Both the position numbers and the translations under genes were made by a program. From Saprospiraceae bacterium (GTDB lineage: Bacteria; Bacteroidota; Bacteroidia; Chitinophagales; Saprospiraceae): a stretch of DNA of 34,729 bases. Under the pieces are notes generated by a model. That model searched no databases, was not told where the DNA came from, and worked only from the letters and a program-made list of their open reading frames with translations. The stretch's first letter is position 1; each line of letters opens with the position of its first letter. Where the stretch lies: contig JADLHT010000011.1 in the NCBI GenBank assembly GCA_020848695.1, positions 1 through 34,729 of the forward strand, given 5' to 3'. Positions 6,822 through 16,168 of this stretch are shown here, piece by piece.

Positions 6822-7412
6822 ATGCTGGATGGGAATGAAATTATTGGATTAGTATCATCAGGAGAATTATCCGTTCTAGCTGAAATTAATAATGAGTATA
6901 AGAATGAATTTTGTAAATGGGCATCCTGTAAATTCCCAAAAACAAACAAGTATGATATAGCAGATTGCTGGCATGATGTTATTTTGTCCTTTTATGATCA
7001 GGTTTGTTCCGGCAAGTTGCTCAGAATTCATTTTGAACTAAAGTCATATCTTTTTGGTGCCGGACATCATATACTTGTAAAACGATTAATGAAATCCAGG
7101 AATATCACGTATTGTGAAAGTTTAGAAGAATCATTAATTAAAGGATGGTACGGTACAGATTCTTTAACTTCATATAATGATAAAATAAAATGTCTATCGG
7201 ATAGCCTGCAGGAACTTCCCGAAAAAAGTCAAAAGCTACTGACTTCAAGATTTTTAGAAGGAATGTCTTTAAAAGATATTGCATACGAGGCAAATTACCG
7301 CAACCTAAATTCATTAAGCGTAACCCTGTCCCGATCTTTAAAATCACTAAGGATTAAAGTAAAACAAAAAGCACAGTCTCAGGTGTTTGAAGATCAATTC
7401 GAATATAGTTAA
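6822..7412 (+). CDS. ECF-type RNA polymerase sigma factor
   Basis: A protein of 196 residues with the two sigma-70 regions of extracytoplasmic function factors. Region 2 spans about 20-95 (IADCWHDVILSFYDQ is the core-binding and -10 helix area). Region 4 spans about 125-178 (LPEKSQKLLTSRFLEGMSLK, then DIAYEANYRN, a helix-turn-helix). Between them lies the usual variable linker. Such factors direct RNA polymerase to small sets of envelope or stress genes. No anti-sigma factor gene of the FecR type follows. The next gene, 334 bp downstream on the same strand, encodes a secreted type IX cargo, which is a possible but unproven target. Confidence 0.78.
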   Translation: MLDGNEIIGLVSSGELSVLAEINNEYKNEFCKWASCKFPKTNKYDIADCWHDVILSFYDQVCSGKLLRIHFELKSYLFGAGHHILVKRLMKSRNITYCESLEESLIKGWYGTDSLTSYNDKIKCLSDSLQELPEKSQKLLTSRFLEGMSLKDIAYEANYRNLNSLSVTLSRSLKSLRIKVKQKAQSQVFEDQFEYS

Positions 7413-7746
7413 TAATCTGCATCCTATTCTAAACATACTTTAAATAGTTATCCCTTAGTAGAATATACATTCAAAGAAGGTATAGTTAACTATTTTTCAA
7501 TACCTGAATTCTCTCCGGGAAAAAAATGAAAAACTTTTAAAAAAAGTTTGATAAAGGTGTTAATATTTAAGACAAAATTGTACTAATTAGTGTAGTACAC
7601 TACAAATTAGTTTTATAAACCGTCGAGAGAAGGTATTGCATTGCTTAATGGATTCCTGTATTCAAGCATTGCTTAAAATTCTCAAGCCAATCATTAAACC
7701 AAATTTTTTAAATATGTAAAAAAAATGTACTCTAAATTTTACATTG
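7413..7746. other. Intergenic region before the secreted propeller gene
   Basis: AT-rich, with the strong palindrome at 7582-7611 and no recognised gene. It must carry the promoter of the 7747 gene. No convincing -33/-7 pair was found, which would be compatible with use of an alternative sigma factor. Confidence 0.45.
7582..7611. promoter_or_regulatory. Large imperfect palindrome, possible operator or terminator
   Basis: ACTAATTAGTGTA (7582-7594), a central G, then TACACTACAAATTAGT (7596-7611). The arms are reverse complements apart from a 3-base insertion. It lies 170 bp after the sigma factor stop and 136 bp before the next start. The right arm runs into TTTTAT, so it could act as a terminator for the sigma gene. 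The near-perfect core GTGTAGTACAC equally suggests a protein-binding site. Confidence 0.5.
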
Positions 7747-10176
7747 ATGCATGTAAAAAAAATTATTTTATTTACTGCGCTCTTAGGTATTTTTAGTGTT
7801 GCGGAAAGTTTACAAGGACAGGGATGGAAAGCATTTGATCCAAAATATCCTGATCCAAATCTAGGTTGCAGTTCTATTCAGGTTCTATCAGATAGTGTTG
7901 TTTGGTCAGCTCATGCACACTACTCAGTCAATGATAGTTTATACGGATTTTTTATAGACAGCCTTTGTCGAGTTACACTTACTAAAGATGGAGGTAACAG
8001 CTGGAAAAATTCATTTATTCCTATGGGCAATCCCGCATTTGTAGCCAATATTTTTGCTTTGGACGAAAATACAGCTTGGCTTGCCGGATTAGATGGTGGG
8101 GGTGGTGGATCAAAGGTCTTTCAAACAAAGGATGGAGGTGATTCCTGGACGCATATAAATACAATACCATGGGATCCGGTTGTAAGCTGGATTGATTTTA
8201 TCTTTTTTTGGGACCCGTCTCGTGGCATTGCTATGGGTGATCCAAGAGATGGCGAATATGAGATCTATTTAACTTCTGATGGTGGTACCCAATGGACTCG
8301 AGTTAATGGTGCAAATATTCCTGATCCAATATCAGGTGAATTTGGCTATAACAATGATTATGATGTAGTAGGTAATACAATTTGGTTTGGAACTAACAAA
8401 GGACGTGTATTTAAATCAATTGATTTTGGTTTAAACTGGACGGTTAGTGAAAGCGGACTTCCCGATGGATCATTTGATTTTGGAGATCATAAGCACGGAA
8501 TATTTTTTTATACAGACTTTGTAAACTACAAAACACAAATGAAGTTAACAAATGATGAAGGCCTAAGTTGGACAAGTTTAAACAATTTGCCTGACCAGGG
8601 AAATTTTCGAATTAATACTCTAGAATTTGTTCCGGTTTCAAATGCTGTGATAATGACGGTAACCAACAACAGCATACTTCAAGGACCGTTTAGAACTTTT
8701 GTAAGTTTTGATGATGGATCAAGCTGGACTTTATGGGATGCCGGTCAAAATATTGGTTCGATGAGCTTTACCAGTCCGGTCAATGGCTGGGGAGGTCAAC
8801 CGCAATTATTATCGGGTCCGAGTCTATTGTATAAATATGTTGGTCGTCCAATACAAGCTCCTAATTCCAAAGTCTGGCTTGCTCAAGACCCTAATTATCC
8901 TACACCAAATCTAGGGTGTAGTGCAATTGATTTGGTTTCAAACAATATCATCTGGTCAATGCATGCCCATATTTCTGTCAATGATTCCTTGTATGGTTTT
9001 TTTATTGATAGTCTTGCAAGAATAGCTTTAAGTAAAGATGGAGGAACTTCATGGTCAAATTCATTAATTCCTTTAGGCAATCCTGCTATCCTTGCAAACA
9101 TTACTGCTATTGATGGCAATACAGCTTGGGTTGCCGGCATTGATGGTGGGGGTACTGGGAGCAAGATTCTAAAAACAGAAAATGGTGGATTAACCTGGAC
9201 TCATCAGACAACAGCAGCCTGGGATCCGACATCAAGCTATGTCGATTTTGTTCACTTCTGGAGTCCAGCAAAAGGAATAACTATGGGTGATCCGCGAGAT
9301 GGTGAATATGAAATTTATCTCACAGCTAACGGTGGTCAATTCTGGACTAAAGTTGCAGGAGATAAGATTCCGGATCCGATAGCCGGTGAATTTGGATATA
9401 ATAACGATTATGATGTAGTAGGTAACACAATTTGGTTTGGAACAAATAAAGGCCGAGTCTATAGATCCAATAATTCAGGTTCACAATGGGAGGTTTTCGA
9501 GTCAGGTCTGCCTGAAGGTTATTTTGATTTTGGAGACAATTTGCATGGGATGTTTTATTATACTGATTTTGTGAATTTTACTACAAGAATTAGTTTGAGT
9601 GTGGATGCTGGTTCTACATGGAATGAATTGACAAATTTACCGCTCAATGGTAATTTTAAAATTAACACATTAAAATATATACCAGGCTCAAATGCTGTTA
9701 TAATGACCATGACAAATGAAAGCCTTCTGCGAGGAATATTCAGAACATGGGTAAGTTATGACGATGGCAAAAACTGGTTACAGATTGATGAAGGTACAAA
9801 TGTAGGATGGATGAGTTTTTTGAATTCAGAAACAGGTTGGGGCGGTCAACCGCAAATGTTAAATGGTCCTAGCTATTTATTTAAATTTATTGGATCACCT
9901 TTGGTTGGATTACTACAAGCTTCACGCGACGAAATTGATTTTACGGTTATGCCTAATCCATTTCCTGAATTTATTGAGATTAATCCAAGTCTTCGAGGAG
10001 ATTACTTAATATTAATCAATGATGTTGAAGGTAAATTGCTCTTTAGGAATTACTATAGTCTACAAGAAAATGAAAAAATAAAGATTAATTTGTCCTTTCT
10101 TAAGTCAGGGAATTACACCATTACCGTGAGCAATAAGTATGGGAGCTCTTCCAGAAAATTATTCAAATTACCATAA
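7747..10176 (+). CDS. Secreted tandem Asp-box propeller protein, T9SS type A
   Basis: A protein of 809 residues with a signal peptide (1-about 25), two homologous units of 350 residues (27-376 and 377-726), and a C-terminal type IX sorting domain (about 733-809: VMPNPF, then a beta-rich tail ending RKLFKLP). Each unit carries six Asp-box (BNR) motifs of the form S/T-x-D-x-G-x-x-W, for example TKDGGNSW, TKDGGDSW, TSDGGTQW and SFDDGSSW in unit 1, and SKDGGTSW and SYDDGKNW in unit 2. It therefore probably folds as two beta-propellers, as in sialidases, sortilins and YCF48-like proteins. I see no sialidase catalytic set, so enzyme activity is not claimed. It should be exported across the outer membrane and held on or released from the surface. 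ATG 7747 is preferred over the TTG at 7744. Confidence 0.85.
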   Translation: MHVKKIILFTALLGIFSVAESLQGQGWKAFDPKYPDPNLGCSSIQVLSDSVVWSAHAHYSVNDSLYGFFIDSLCRVTLTKDGGNSWKNSFIPMGNPAFVANIFALDENTAWLAGLDGGGGGSKVFQTKDGGDSWTHINTIPWDPVVSWIDFIFFWDPSRGIAMGDPRDGEYEIYLTSDGGTQWTRVNGANIPDPISGEFGYNNDYDVVGNTIWFGTNKGRVFKSIDFGLNWTVSESGLPDGSFDFGDHKHGIFFYTDFVNYKTQMKLTNDEGLSWTSLNNLPDQGNFRINTLEFVPVSNAVIMTVTNNSILQGPFRTFVSFDDGSSWTLWDAGQNIGSMSFTSPVNGWGGQPQLLSGPSLLYKYVGRPIQAPNSKVWLAQDPNYPTPNLGCSAIDLVSNNIIWSMHAHISVNDSLYGFFIDSLARIALSKDGGTSWSNSLIPLGNPAILANITAIDGNTAWVAGIDGGGTGSKILKTENGGLTWTHQTTAAWDPTSSYVDFVHFWSPAKGITMGDPRDGEYEIYLTANGGQFWTKVAGDKIPDPIAGEFGYNNDYDVVGNTIWFGTNKGRVYRSNNSGSQWEVFESGLPEGYFDFGDNLHGMFYYTDFVNFTTRISLSVDAGSTWNELTNLPLNGNFKINTLKYIPGSNAVIMTMTNESLLRGIFRTWVSYDDGKNWLQIDEGTNVGWMSFLNSETGWGGQPQMLNGPSYLFKFIGSPLVGLLQASRDEIDFTVMPNPFPEFIEINPSLRGDYLILINDVEGKLLFRNYYSLQENEKIKINLSFLKSGNYTITVSNKYGSSSRKLFKLP
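7825..9924 (+). repeat. Two in-frame 1050-bp gene-internal tandem units
   Basis: Trp27 (codon 7825) and Trp377 (codon 8875) start corresponding units exactly 1050 bp apart. The units are strongly alike at the protein level, including an identical DYDVVGNTIWFGTNKGRV segment. The DNA has diverged at many third positions. This is an internal duplication that is not very recent, kept in frame without gaps. Confidence 0.85.
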
Positions 10177-10241
10177 TGCTCACGACATGAGGATCAGAAA
10201 CAAACTTCTGAAAAAATTGATTTGATAAAAGAGAGAAACAT

Positions 10242-10305
10242 AATTGCGTAATTTCAATCAATAATTTTGTATTAAATCACTATTATCAATCGAAATTACG
10301 CAATT
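10242..10305. repeat. Perfect 14-bp inverted repeat after the propeller gene
   Basis: AATTGCGTAATTTC (10242-10255) and its exact reverse complement GAAATTACGCAATT (10292-10305) enclose a 36-nt AT-rich loop. It starts 66 bp past the stop codon of the secreted propeller gene. It may stabilise the transcript end. No T-tract follows, so a classical terminator is unlikely. Confidence 0.55.
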
Positions 10306-10709
10306 CCAATGTATCAATAGGGCTCATTATTCTTTACTGACAGACCTCCAATAGATGTGTTTATTTTTTTGTGATCATCATGCTATTGTGTTCCTGGATC
10401 TGTTGATGCTAACTCAGACATACAACTTTTTTCTAATTCGCAAATTATGAATTCCTCAATCTGTGAACGGACACAAAGGTTTGGTTTTATGCTATCTGAA
10501 ATTTGTAGGATAATAACAGATTCATGTTCTTAGTATTGTCTCCTCCGTCATGCTTTACTTCTAAATCCAAATAAAATTCCAGCTTCTGAATTAGAAATCG
10601 AAGCGACTACTAAAAGATTAATATGAAATCAAGCTCTCACGTAATTCTTATGAAACAAAAGCTTTCATTAGAATGAAGATAACGGAAAGTACTCTGGTGT
10701 AATCAGCTC

Positions 10710-10726
10710 GAAGTAGGACCTACTTC
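10710..10726. repeat. 17-bp perfect palindrome
   Basis: GAAGTAGG (10710-10717), A, CCTACTTC (10719-10726). It lies isolated in the gene-free stretch, about 520 bp upstream (in plus coordinates) of the L19 start. It is possibly a regulator site or the stem of an RNA. No partner site was seen nearby. Confidence 0.45.
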
Positions 10727-10880
10727 ATAAAGAGACTTATACTTAAGTTTGAATAACTACCTGATAGTAAAGAAAATATAATGAATATTTGATTGATATT
10801 CTTAGGTTTGTGATAAGCTAACACAAAGAAATTCAGCCAATTCCATAACCTATTTGTATAACAGCAACTGAGAATTTAAA

Positions 10881-11246
10881 CTATTCTGATTTGGAAATAC
10901 CGGAAGAAGATTCCTTTATTCTGGCTTTTTTGCCACTAAGTTTTCTCAAGTAGAACAATTTTGCACGTCTGACATGACCTTTCTTTACTACTTTAATATC
11001 GGTAATACTTGGTGAACCAAATGGAAATATTCTTTCTACACCAATTCCGGATGAAACTTTTCGAACAGTAAAGGTCTTTGTTTTACCTTCTCCACGAATA
11101 TTAATTACATCACCACGGAAATCCTGTATTCTTTCCTTGTTCCCTTCGACAATCTTGTAACTTACGATAATGGTGTCTCCGGAATTAAATTCAGGAATCC
11201 TGCTTATGTCAAGTAGTTGATTTTCAACGTATTTTATTAAATCCAT
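10881..11246 (-). CDS. rplS: 50S ribosomal protein L19
   Basis: A protein of 121 residues, normal for L19, which sits at the interface of the two ribosomal subunits. The family pattern is clear: [20 protein letters not shown], then QDFRGDVI, a conserved middle [20 protein letters not shown], and the basic stretch [20 protein letters not shown]. The C-terminal tail after KARIKE is Ser-rich and variable, as usual. It appears to be monocistronic here, without trmD or rimM, which accompany it in many other bacteria. TATTTTTG on the minus strand (11288-11281) could be its -7 element, but no good -33 partner was found. Confidence 0.95.
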   Translation of the reverse strand: MDLIKYVENQLLDISRIPEFNSGDTIIVSYKIVEGNKERIQDFRGDVINIRGEGKTKTFTVRKVSSGIGVERIFPFGSPSITDIKVVKKGHVRRAKLFYLRKLSGKKARIKESSSGISKSE

Positions 11247-11348
11247 GGCTAAAAATTTAGAAAAAATCCAAAATAGTGCGCAAAAATAAGCCTAAAGAAT
11301 CGAATCCGGGCTAATTTATTCAAAATTAATTTGTTAAGTCTATTAATT

Positions 11349-13613
11349 CTAACGAATCAAATTGACAAATCCCTTTAGAATAACATTTTTATTCCTGGGA
11401 GCTATATATTGAATCTGGTACACATATACCCCCGGTTCAAGTTCTATACTCCCATTATCGTACCGTCCGTTCCATCCCTTATTCGGGTCAATGGTCTCAA
11501 ATACTTTTCCGCCCCACCTGTCCCAGATTACCATTCTAAATTCACTCATCCATTCCCAGAATTTACCAATTCCATAAAACTGCTCATTGTTACCATCTCC
11601 ATTGGGAGTATATGCATTAGGTATAAAGTAAGTAACAACTGGCTCCATATCAATGTATTGAATTAAGGTGTCAGAACAACTGTTTAATCGAGATACTATT
11701 TGTGTGATCTTATGAATTCCTGTATCGGAAAAGCTGTAATTCAGATTTCTTTCAAATCTGGTTATTTTGTCGTCAAAGATATATTTATGTAGCTCGCTAT
11801 TGGAAGATTGATCCGAAAGTGTAATGGTATTATTAAAATTTGAAAGCTTCTCAGGAGTAAAATCAAAATCAGCATTTGGACTTTTTAAAACACTGATCCA
11901 ATTCGGATAAGTAATACTGGTCTTACAGCCAATAGGTGAGGTAATATTTAAATGAACCGTAAAGATTCCTTCGCTCTGGTAGGTATAAAACGGTGAAATT
12001 GCATTACTTGTGTTGCCATCACCAAATTCCCACTGAATTGAATAGCTACTGTCAATTGGGTAAGACAGGTTTCTGAATAAAACATCCAATGGCTGACATC
12101 CATTAAATATACTGGGATCCAACACTATTAAGGCCGGTACAGGGAAATATCTCAACTGCTTGGTAATGCTGTCTTTACAACCATTGTTGTCTCTTATAAG
12201 AAGTTTAATATCCTTGATTCCGGGTGTTTTGAATTCAAATTGTGGATTTTGTAAGTTACTATTCTGATTGGTTTCGAAATTATACTTCCAGCTAATGATA
12301 TTGGACATTGAAGATTTTGAGTCATCATTGAATTGTATGGATCCTGCAGTACAACTGTCAAAGGAATATTGAAATTCAGCACTAATTCCGGGAAATACAT
12401 TAATATCAATTTCTGAAGTATCTGAACACTGACCATCTCCTTTATTGAGATAGAGATAACCCTTATATTTACCAAGTCCGGGAAGGGTTAGAGAAACATT
12501 TTTAGTATTAAAAGTCTTTGTTTGTCCATTAATAATAAACTCCCAGTCATATCTTTTTATATTGCTTTCAATTGTGCTGGTATTAATTAAATTAACGGTG
12601 TTATCCCCACATGCATTAATAATATACTTATCATTTGAAACAATTGAATCAGAAGATATTGAAGCCTGTATTGCTTTGGTGCAATTGAAAACATTAAATT
12701 GGAAATCTCTTTGAACCACACTCAATAAGACCCCATTTCTGTACTCTTTTATGCATACACCAATTACATATTGACCTTCTAAGGTCGGTATTCCGGTTAT
12801 AAATCCGGAAGTGTTGTCTATGCTCACTACAGGATTGCCGGCTAAAGGCATCTGAGTTGAAAACAAAGGAGCTTTGAATATAACATATCGAAAAGGAGGA
12901 AGGCATCTTGAAGGATCGGGTGTTACTCCATCACAAGCATTTTCATCACCCGGTAATTGGGCTGAACCCCGTTGACCTCCGGCATGATAAGGTGTACAAA
13001 ATTCATACTTAATTTGATCTCCATCTTGATCAATTGCGGCGTGATCAAAATCAATAGGCTGGTTATTACAGATTATTATGGGTGGAAAATTTTTGAATGT
13101 CGGACTGTTGTTACATACTTTTTGTGCTTCCGGAGATATTTCAACAGTATAGGCTGCACCAAAACTTCCCGGTGTAAGTATATTGGTTATAGATTCATTT
13201 CTGCAACATCTTTGATAAGCAACAACATAGGTTCCGGTAATAATGGGAAGGGCAACTTCATATTCATAAGTTCCTTTTTCAACACAGACGGATGGCGGTT
13301 GAATTACACAAGGATTATTGGACTTGACAACTTCTATATTGATTAATTTCCAGTTATCGGTTAAGATATAATTGTATAATCCTGAATCATCCTTTTTATA
13401 AATTCCAACTCTTGCAGTCGGACTGTCAAATCCTGCACCATCTGATGAACAATCCCGATAAATATTCATAGTGAATTTAAAACGCACGGAGTTAGTTGCG
13501 CTATTCACACCCAGACAGGTATAAAAAATTTCTCCTCCGATAATATGTTTAGAATAAATCTGAGGAGTTATGCTAAGAAAGAATACAAAAATGTATAATA
13601 GCTTATTATTCAT
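11349..13613 (-). CDS. Secreted adhesin-like PKD protein, T9SS type B (paralogue 1)
   Basis: A protein of 754 residues from the ATG at 13613. The longer frame adds 19 residues in front of an evident signal peptide (MNNKLLYIFVFFLSITPQIY) and is not preferred. The mature N-terminus KHIIGGEIFYTCLG and the Cys-rich region with YRDC and YQRCCRN belong to a large family of surface proteins in this phylum. A PKD-like domain (WEFGDGNTSNAISPFYTYQS) lies at about 530-610. The last 85 residues are a CHU_C/gliding-type C-terminal domain (IPNAYTPNGDGNNEQF ... WDRWGGKVFE ... YVYQIQYIA ... NLIR), the signal for type IX secretion of type B. It was probably placed on the cell surface. It is a paralogue of the 30931 gene and is divergent from tsaC, with an 81-bp gap. 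Confidence 0.85.
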   Translation of the reverse strand: MNNKLLYIFVFFLSITPQIYSKHIIGGEIFYTCLGVNSATNSVRFKFTMNIYRDCSSDGAGFDSPTARVGIYKKDDSGLYNYILTDNWKLINIEVVKSNNPCVIQPPSVCVEKGTYEYEVALPIITGTYVVAYQRCCRNESITNILTPGSFGAAYTVEISPEAQKVCNNSPTFKNFPPIIICNNQPIDFDHAAIDQDGDQIKYEFCTPYHAGGQRGSAQLPGDENACDGVTPDPSRCLPPFRYVIFKAPLFSTQMPLAGNPVVSIDNTSGFITGIPTLEGQYVIGVCIKEYRNGVLLSVVQRDFQFNVFNCTKAIQASISSDSIVSNDKYIINACGDNTVNLINTSTIESNIKRYDWEFIINGQTKTFNTKNVSLTLPGLGKYKGYLYLNKGDGQCSDTSEIDINVFPGISAEFQYSFDSCTAGSIQFNDDSKSSMSNIISWKYNFETNQNSNLQNPQFEFKTPGIKDIKLLIRDNNGCKDSITKQLRYFPVPALIVLDPSIFNGCQPLDVLFRNLSYPIDSSYSIQWEFGDGNTSNAISPFYTYQSEGIFTVHLNITSPIGCKTSITYPNWISVLKSPNADFDFTPEKLSNFNNTITLSDQSSNSELHKYIFDDKITRFERNLNYSFSDTGIHKITQIVSRLNSCSDTLIQYIDMEPVVTYFIPNAYTPNGDGNNEQFYGIGKFWEWMSEFRMVIWDRWGGKVFETIDPNKGWNGRYDNGSIELEPGVYVYQIQYIAPRNKNVILKGFVNLIR

Positions 13614-13694
13614 AATAACCGGGTAAAGATATAACATAAAAATTTGGTTTATGATTATGAAAGTGGTCAATTAGTTTTGCTTTACTTTGCATCG

Positions 13695-14267
13695 ATGAAC
13701 AAGAATTACCATGAAGAAGCGGCTATTGCTGCTCAGTTCATTATGGAGAATAAGATCATCTTATACCCCACAGATACGATCTGGGGTTTGGGGGCCAATA
13801 TCAATGATCAGAATTCTGTTGCTCGTGTTGCCTCGATAAAAGGAAGACCCATCAAAAAATCATTTATTGTGCTGGTCGATTCTCTGTCTATGCTTAAGCG
13901 TTATGTTATCAATCTGCACCCGCGCATCGAGACTCTTTTACATTATCATAAGAAGCCTTTGACAATTGTCTATCCGAATATAAGAGACATCCCCGAATAC
14001 CTCTTGTCTGAAGATAAAAGCCTTGCAATTCGCGTATGCGAGGAAGTGTTTTGTAAGGAATTAATTAAAATTATTGATAGACCTTTAATTTCAACTTCAG
14101 CCAATTTAAGTGGCTCTTCGCCTCCCGGCAATTTTTCAGAAATAAGTTTGGAACTTGTTAAGAAGGTGGACTATGTAGTTAGATACAGACAGAATGAGAA
14201 ATCCTTAAATCAAGCCAGTGTGATCGCTCGTTACGATGACGATGGAGAGTTGGAATTTCTTAGGTAG
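13695..14267 (+). CDS. tsaC: L-threonylcarbamoyladenylate synthase (TsaC/Sua5/YrdC)
   Basis: Makes threonylcarbamoyl-AMP from threonine, bicarbonate and ATP, the first step of the t6A37 modification of ANN-decoding tRNAs, in the cytoplasm. The protein is 190 residues from ATG 13695. The longer frame from TTG 13644 adds 17 non-conserved residues. Diagnostic motifs: YPTDTIWGLG (24-33), the substrate-binding KGRPIKK (49-55), LAIRV, and STSANLSG. The length fits the short TsaC form without the C-terminal Sua5 domain. The end DGELEFLR is usual in Bacteroidota homologues. It is divergent from the secreted protein gene. Confidence 0.92.
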   Translation: MNKNYHEEAAIAAQFIMENKIILYPTDTIWGLGANINDQNSVARVASIKGRPIKKSFIVLVDSLSMLKRYVINLHPRIETLLHYHKKPLTIVYPNIRDIPEYLLSEDKSLAIRVCEEVFCKELIKIIDRPLISTSANLSGSSPPGNFSEISLELVKKVDYVVRYRQNEKSLNQASVIARYDDDGELEFLR

Positions 14268-14300
14268 TTAGATTAAGATTAAATAAAGTATTAATTTAAC

Positions 14301-15047
14301 TTAGTACTCGATTAGTTCTGATTTTTTAATAAAATAAGGGATATACCAACCTAGCTTGAATTGTATTAAGTTGTCTTTTCGTTTTATTCCCAAACTAGAT
14401 TCAGCTTTGTCATAATCCCACTCCCGTTTACCTGAAGTAAAACCCCAGATAGCTTCGAAACCACTGTAAACATTAATTCTTCCATTGGATGATCTTAATT
14501 CATAACCGACAAAATTTACTATACAAAATCCATTTGTCAGTCGATCTAAACCTCTTCCAAAATCTGAATACAATTGAGTTACAGATCTTGAATCATCCTG
14601 AATTCTGATTCTGTGCTGAATAAATCCAGGACCAAACATCCATCGTACTCCCTGTCTGTTTTTGTGTTGTGATCCAAAAGGTATAATTCCTCCGCAATAA
14701 CCAAATGCTAAAAATCCTCTCTCACGCAGCTGTACGCTGGTTAACAAGAAATCTTCTCCAATCAATTGACCAAAGTCTGTCCGATAAGGCTTTAATACAT
14801 CTTCACGCACATTCTTGCTAAAAAAATAATTATACTTTATTCCAAAATCCAATCCCTTGGCGGGTTGATAACTTATTCCAAGTCCAAAAGATTGATGTGG
14901 ACCAAATCTTTTGGATAACTCACCAAAAGAAGTTCCATAAGCGATATTAAGATCTAAAAATATTCCCTTTAAGGCGTAAGGTTGCGGTACTTGAGAAAAC
15001 AGCAAAAAGGGTAATATATTAAAAATGAAGATTAGACGTAAGTTCAT
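14301..15047 (-). CDS. Putative outer-membrane beta-barrel protein
   Basis: A protein of 248 residues with a signal peptide (1-about 18, ending FLLFSQ). The rest is a run of alternating hydrophobic/aromatic strands (FGLGISYQPAKGLDFGIKYN, INVYSGFEAIWGF, LIQFKLGWYIPYF) separated by turns, as in small outer-membrane barrels. It ends in EY, without the terminal Phe common elsewhere. No close family was recognised. A structural or porin-like role is only a guess. It lies convergent to tsaC and divergent to the polysaccharide operon. Confidence 0.6.
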   Translation of the reverse strand: MNLRLIFIFNILPFLLFSQVPQPYALKGIFLDLNIAYGTSFGELSKRFGPHQSFGLGISYQPAKGLDFGIKYNYFFSKNVREDVLKPYRTDFGQLIGEDFLLTSVQLRERGFLAFGYCGGIIPFGSQHKNRQGVRWMFGPGFIQHRIRIQDDSRSVTQLYSDFGRGLDRLTNGFCIVNFVGYELRSSNGRINVYSGFEAIWGFTSGKREWDYDKAESSLGIKRKDNLIQFKLGWYIPYFIKKSELIEY

Positions 15048-15212
15048 AAAAGGGTGGAAAGATACAGGAAATTCAATCTAAGCTTAACTAATTCAACAAA
15101 TGCAAGACAATCAAACTTCTAAGTATTCCTAAATATATTTTATAAAAAAAATGTAAATATATTATGAATTGATTATCAGATATTATACATATTATATATA
15201 TTTGCAACTTAT

Positions 15213-16163
15213 ATGTCTGAATCTAGAATATTGGTAACTGGCGCCGCCGGATTTATTGGCTCTCATCTCTGTGATCGTTTTATTCAAGATGGATATAGAG
15301 TCATTGGGATGGATAATTTGATCACGGGTAATCTGAGCAATATTGAGCATTTGTTCCATTTAAAAGAATTTGAATTTTATCACCACGACGTTAGTAAGTT
15401 CGTTCATGTTCCCGGAGAATTACAGTATATCTTGCATTTTGCCTCACCTGCATCCCCAATTGATTATCTGAAAATGCCAATTCAAACTTTGAAGGTAGGA
15501 TCACTCGGAACTCATAATTTGCTAGGTCTGGCAAAACAAAAGAAATCCAGAATTCTGATTGCTTCAACTTCAGAAGTATATGGCGATCCTCTGATTCATC
15601 CTCAATCGGAAGAATATTGGGGAAACGTTAATCCTATTGGCCCCAGAGGTGTATATGATGAAGCCAAGAGATTTCAAGAAGCAATAACGATGGCATATCA
15701 CAGATATCATGGACTGGATACAAGAATCGTAAGAATATTTAATACTTATGGACCCAGAATGAGAATGGAAGATGGAAGGGTGCTTCCGGCTTTCTTCTCA
15801 CAAGCAATTCGAGGTGAAGAATTATCTGTTTTTGGAGACGGTAATCAAACAAGGTCATTCTGTTTTATAAGTGATCTTGTAGAAGGCATTGTCAGATTAT
15901 TGTTTAGTAATTACACCTTGCCGGTTAATTTGGGCAATCCACAGGAAATCACCGTTTTGGAATTTGCCAAAGAAATTTTAAAGCTTGTCAATAATCCCAA
16001 AGCAAAAATTTCATTTCACGAATTACCAATTGATGATCCCAAACAAAGAAGACCTGATATTTCAGTTGCAAAAAATGTATTGGGCTGGGAACCTAAAATA
16101 GATCGGCAGGCAGGTCTTCAATTAAGTTATGAGTATTTTAAAAAAGTTGTTATCAATAATTGA
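15213..16163 (+). CDS. UDP-glucuronate decarboxylase (UDP-xylose synthase), SDR family
   Basis: Converts UDP-glucuronate to UDP-xylose through an NAD+-bound 4-keto intermediate, in the cytoplasm, supplying a sugar for surface polysaccharide. It is a 316-residue extended SDR. The NAD loop TGAAGFIG is at 9-16. The decarboxylase signature [20 protein letters not shown] runs from residue 75. The catalytic STSEVYGDP (118-126) and YDEAKR (Y148, K152) are present, with [11 protein letters not shown] between them, which sets this subgroup apart from dTDP-glucose dehydratases. TATATTTG at 15197-15204 fits a -7 element and would give a very short leader. It is the first gene of a three-gene operon. Confidence 0.88.
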   Translation: MSESRILVTGAAGFIGSHLCDRFIQDGYRVIGMDNLITGNLSNIEHLFHLKEFEFYHHDVSKFVHVPGELQYILHFASPASPIDYLKMPIQTLKVGSLGTHNLLGLAKQKKSRILIASTSEVYGDPLIHPQSEEYWGNVNPIGPRGVYDEAKRFQEAITMAYHRYHGLDTRIVRIFNTYGPRMRMEDGRVLPAFFSQAIRGEELSVFGDGNQTRSFCFISDLVEGIVRLLFSNYTLPVNLGNPQEITVLEFAKEILKLVNNPKAKISFHELPIDDPKQRRPDISVAKNVLGWEPKIDRQAGLQLSYEYFKKVVINN

Positions 16164-16168
16164 ATAGA

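Larger units (their letters stand above)
10177..10880. other. 700-bp gene-free stretch with palindromes
   Basis: No open frame of note on either strand, and no tRNA or known small RNA was recognised. Two palindromic elements stand out (10242-10305 and 10710-10726). Base composition is somewhat richer in GC between 10370 and 10700 than in other spacers here, so an unrecognised RNA gene or a decayed gene is possible. Confidence 0.5.

Noticed and set aside
11290-11312. tRNA T-loop-like sequence (AATCGAATCCGGGC)
   Set aside because: No cloverleaf or acceptor stem can be built around it. It lies in the leader of the L19 gene.
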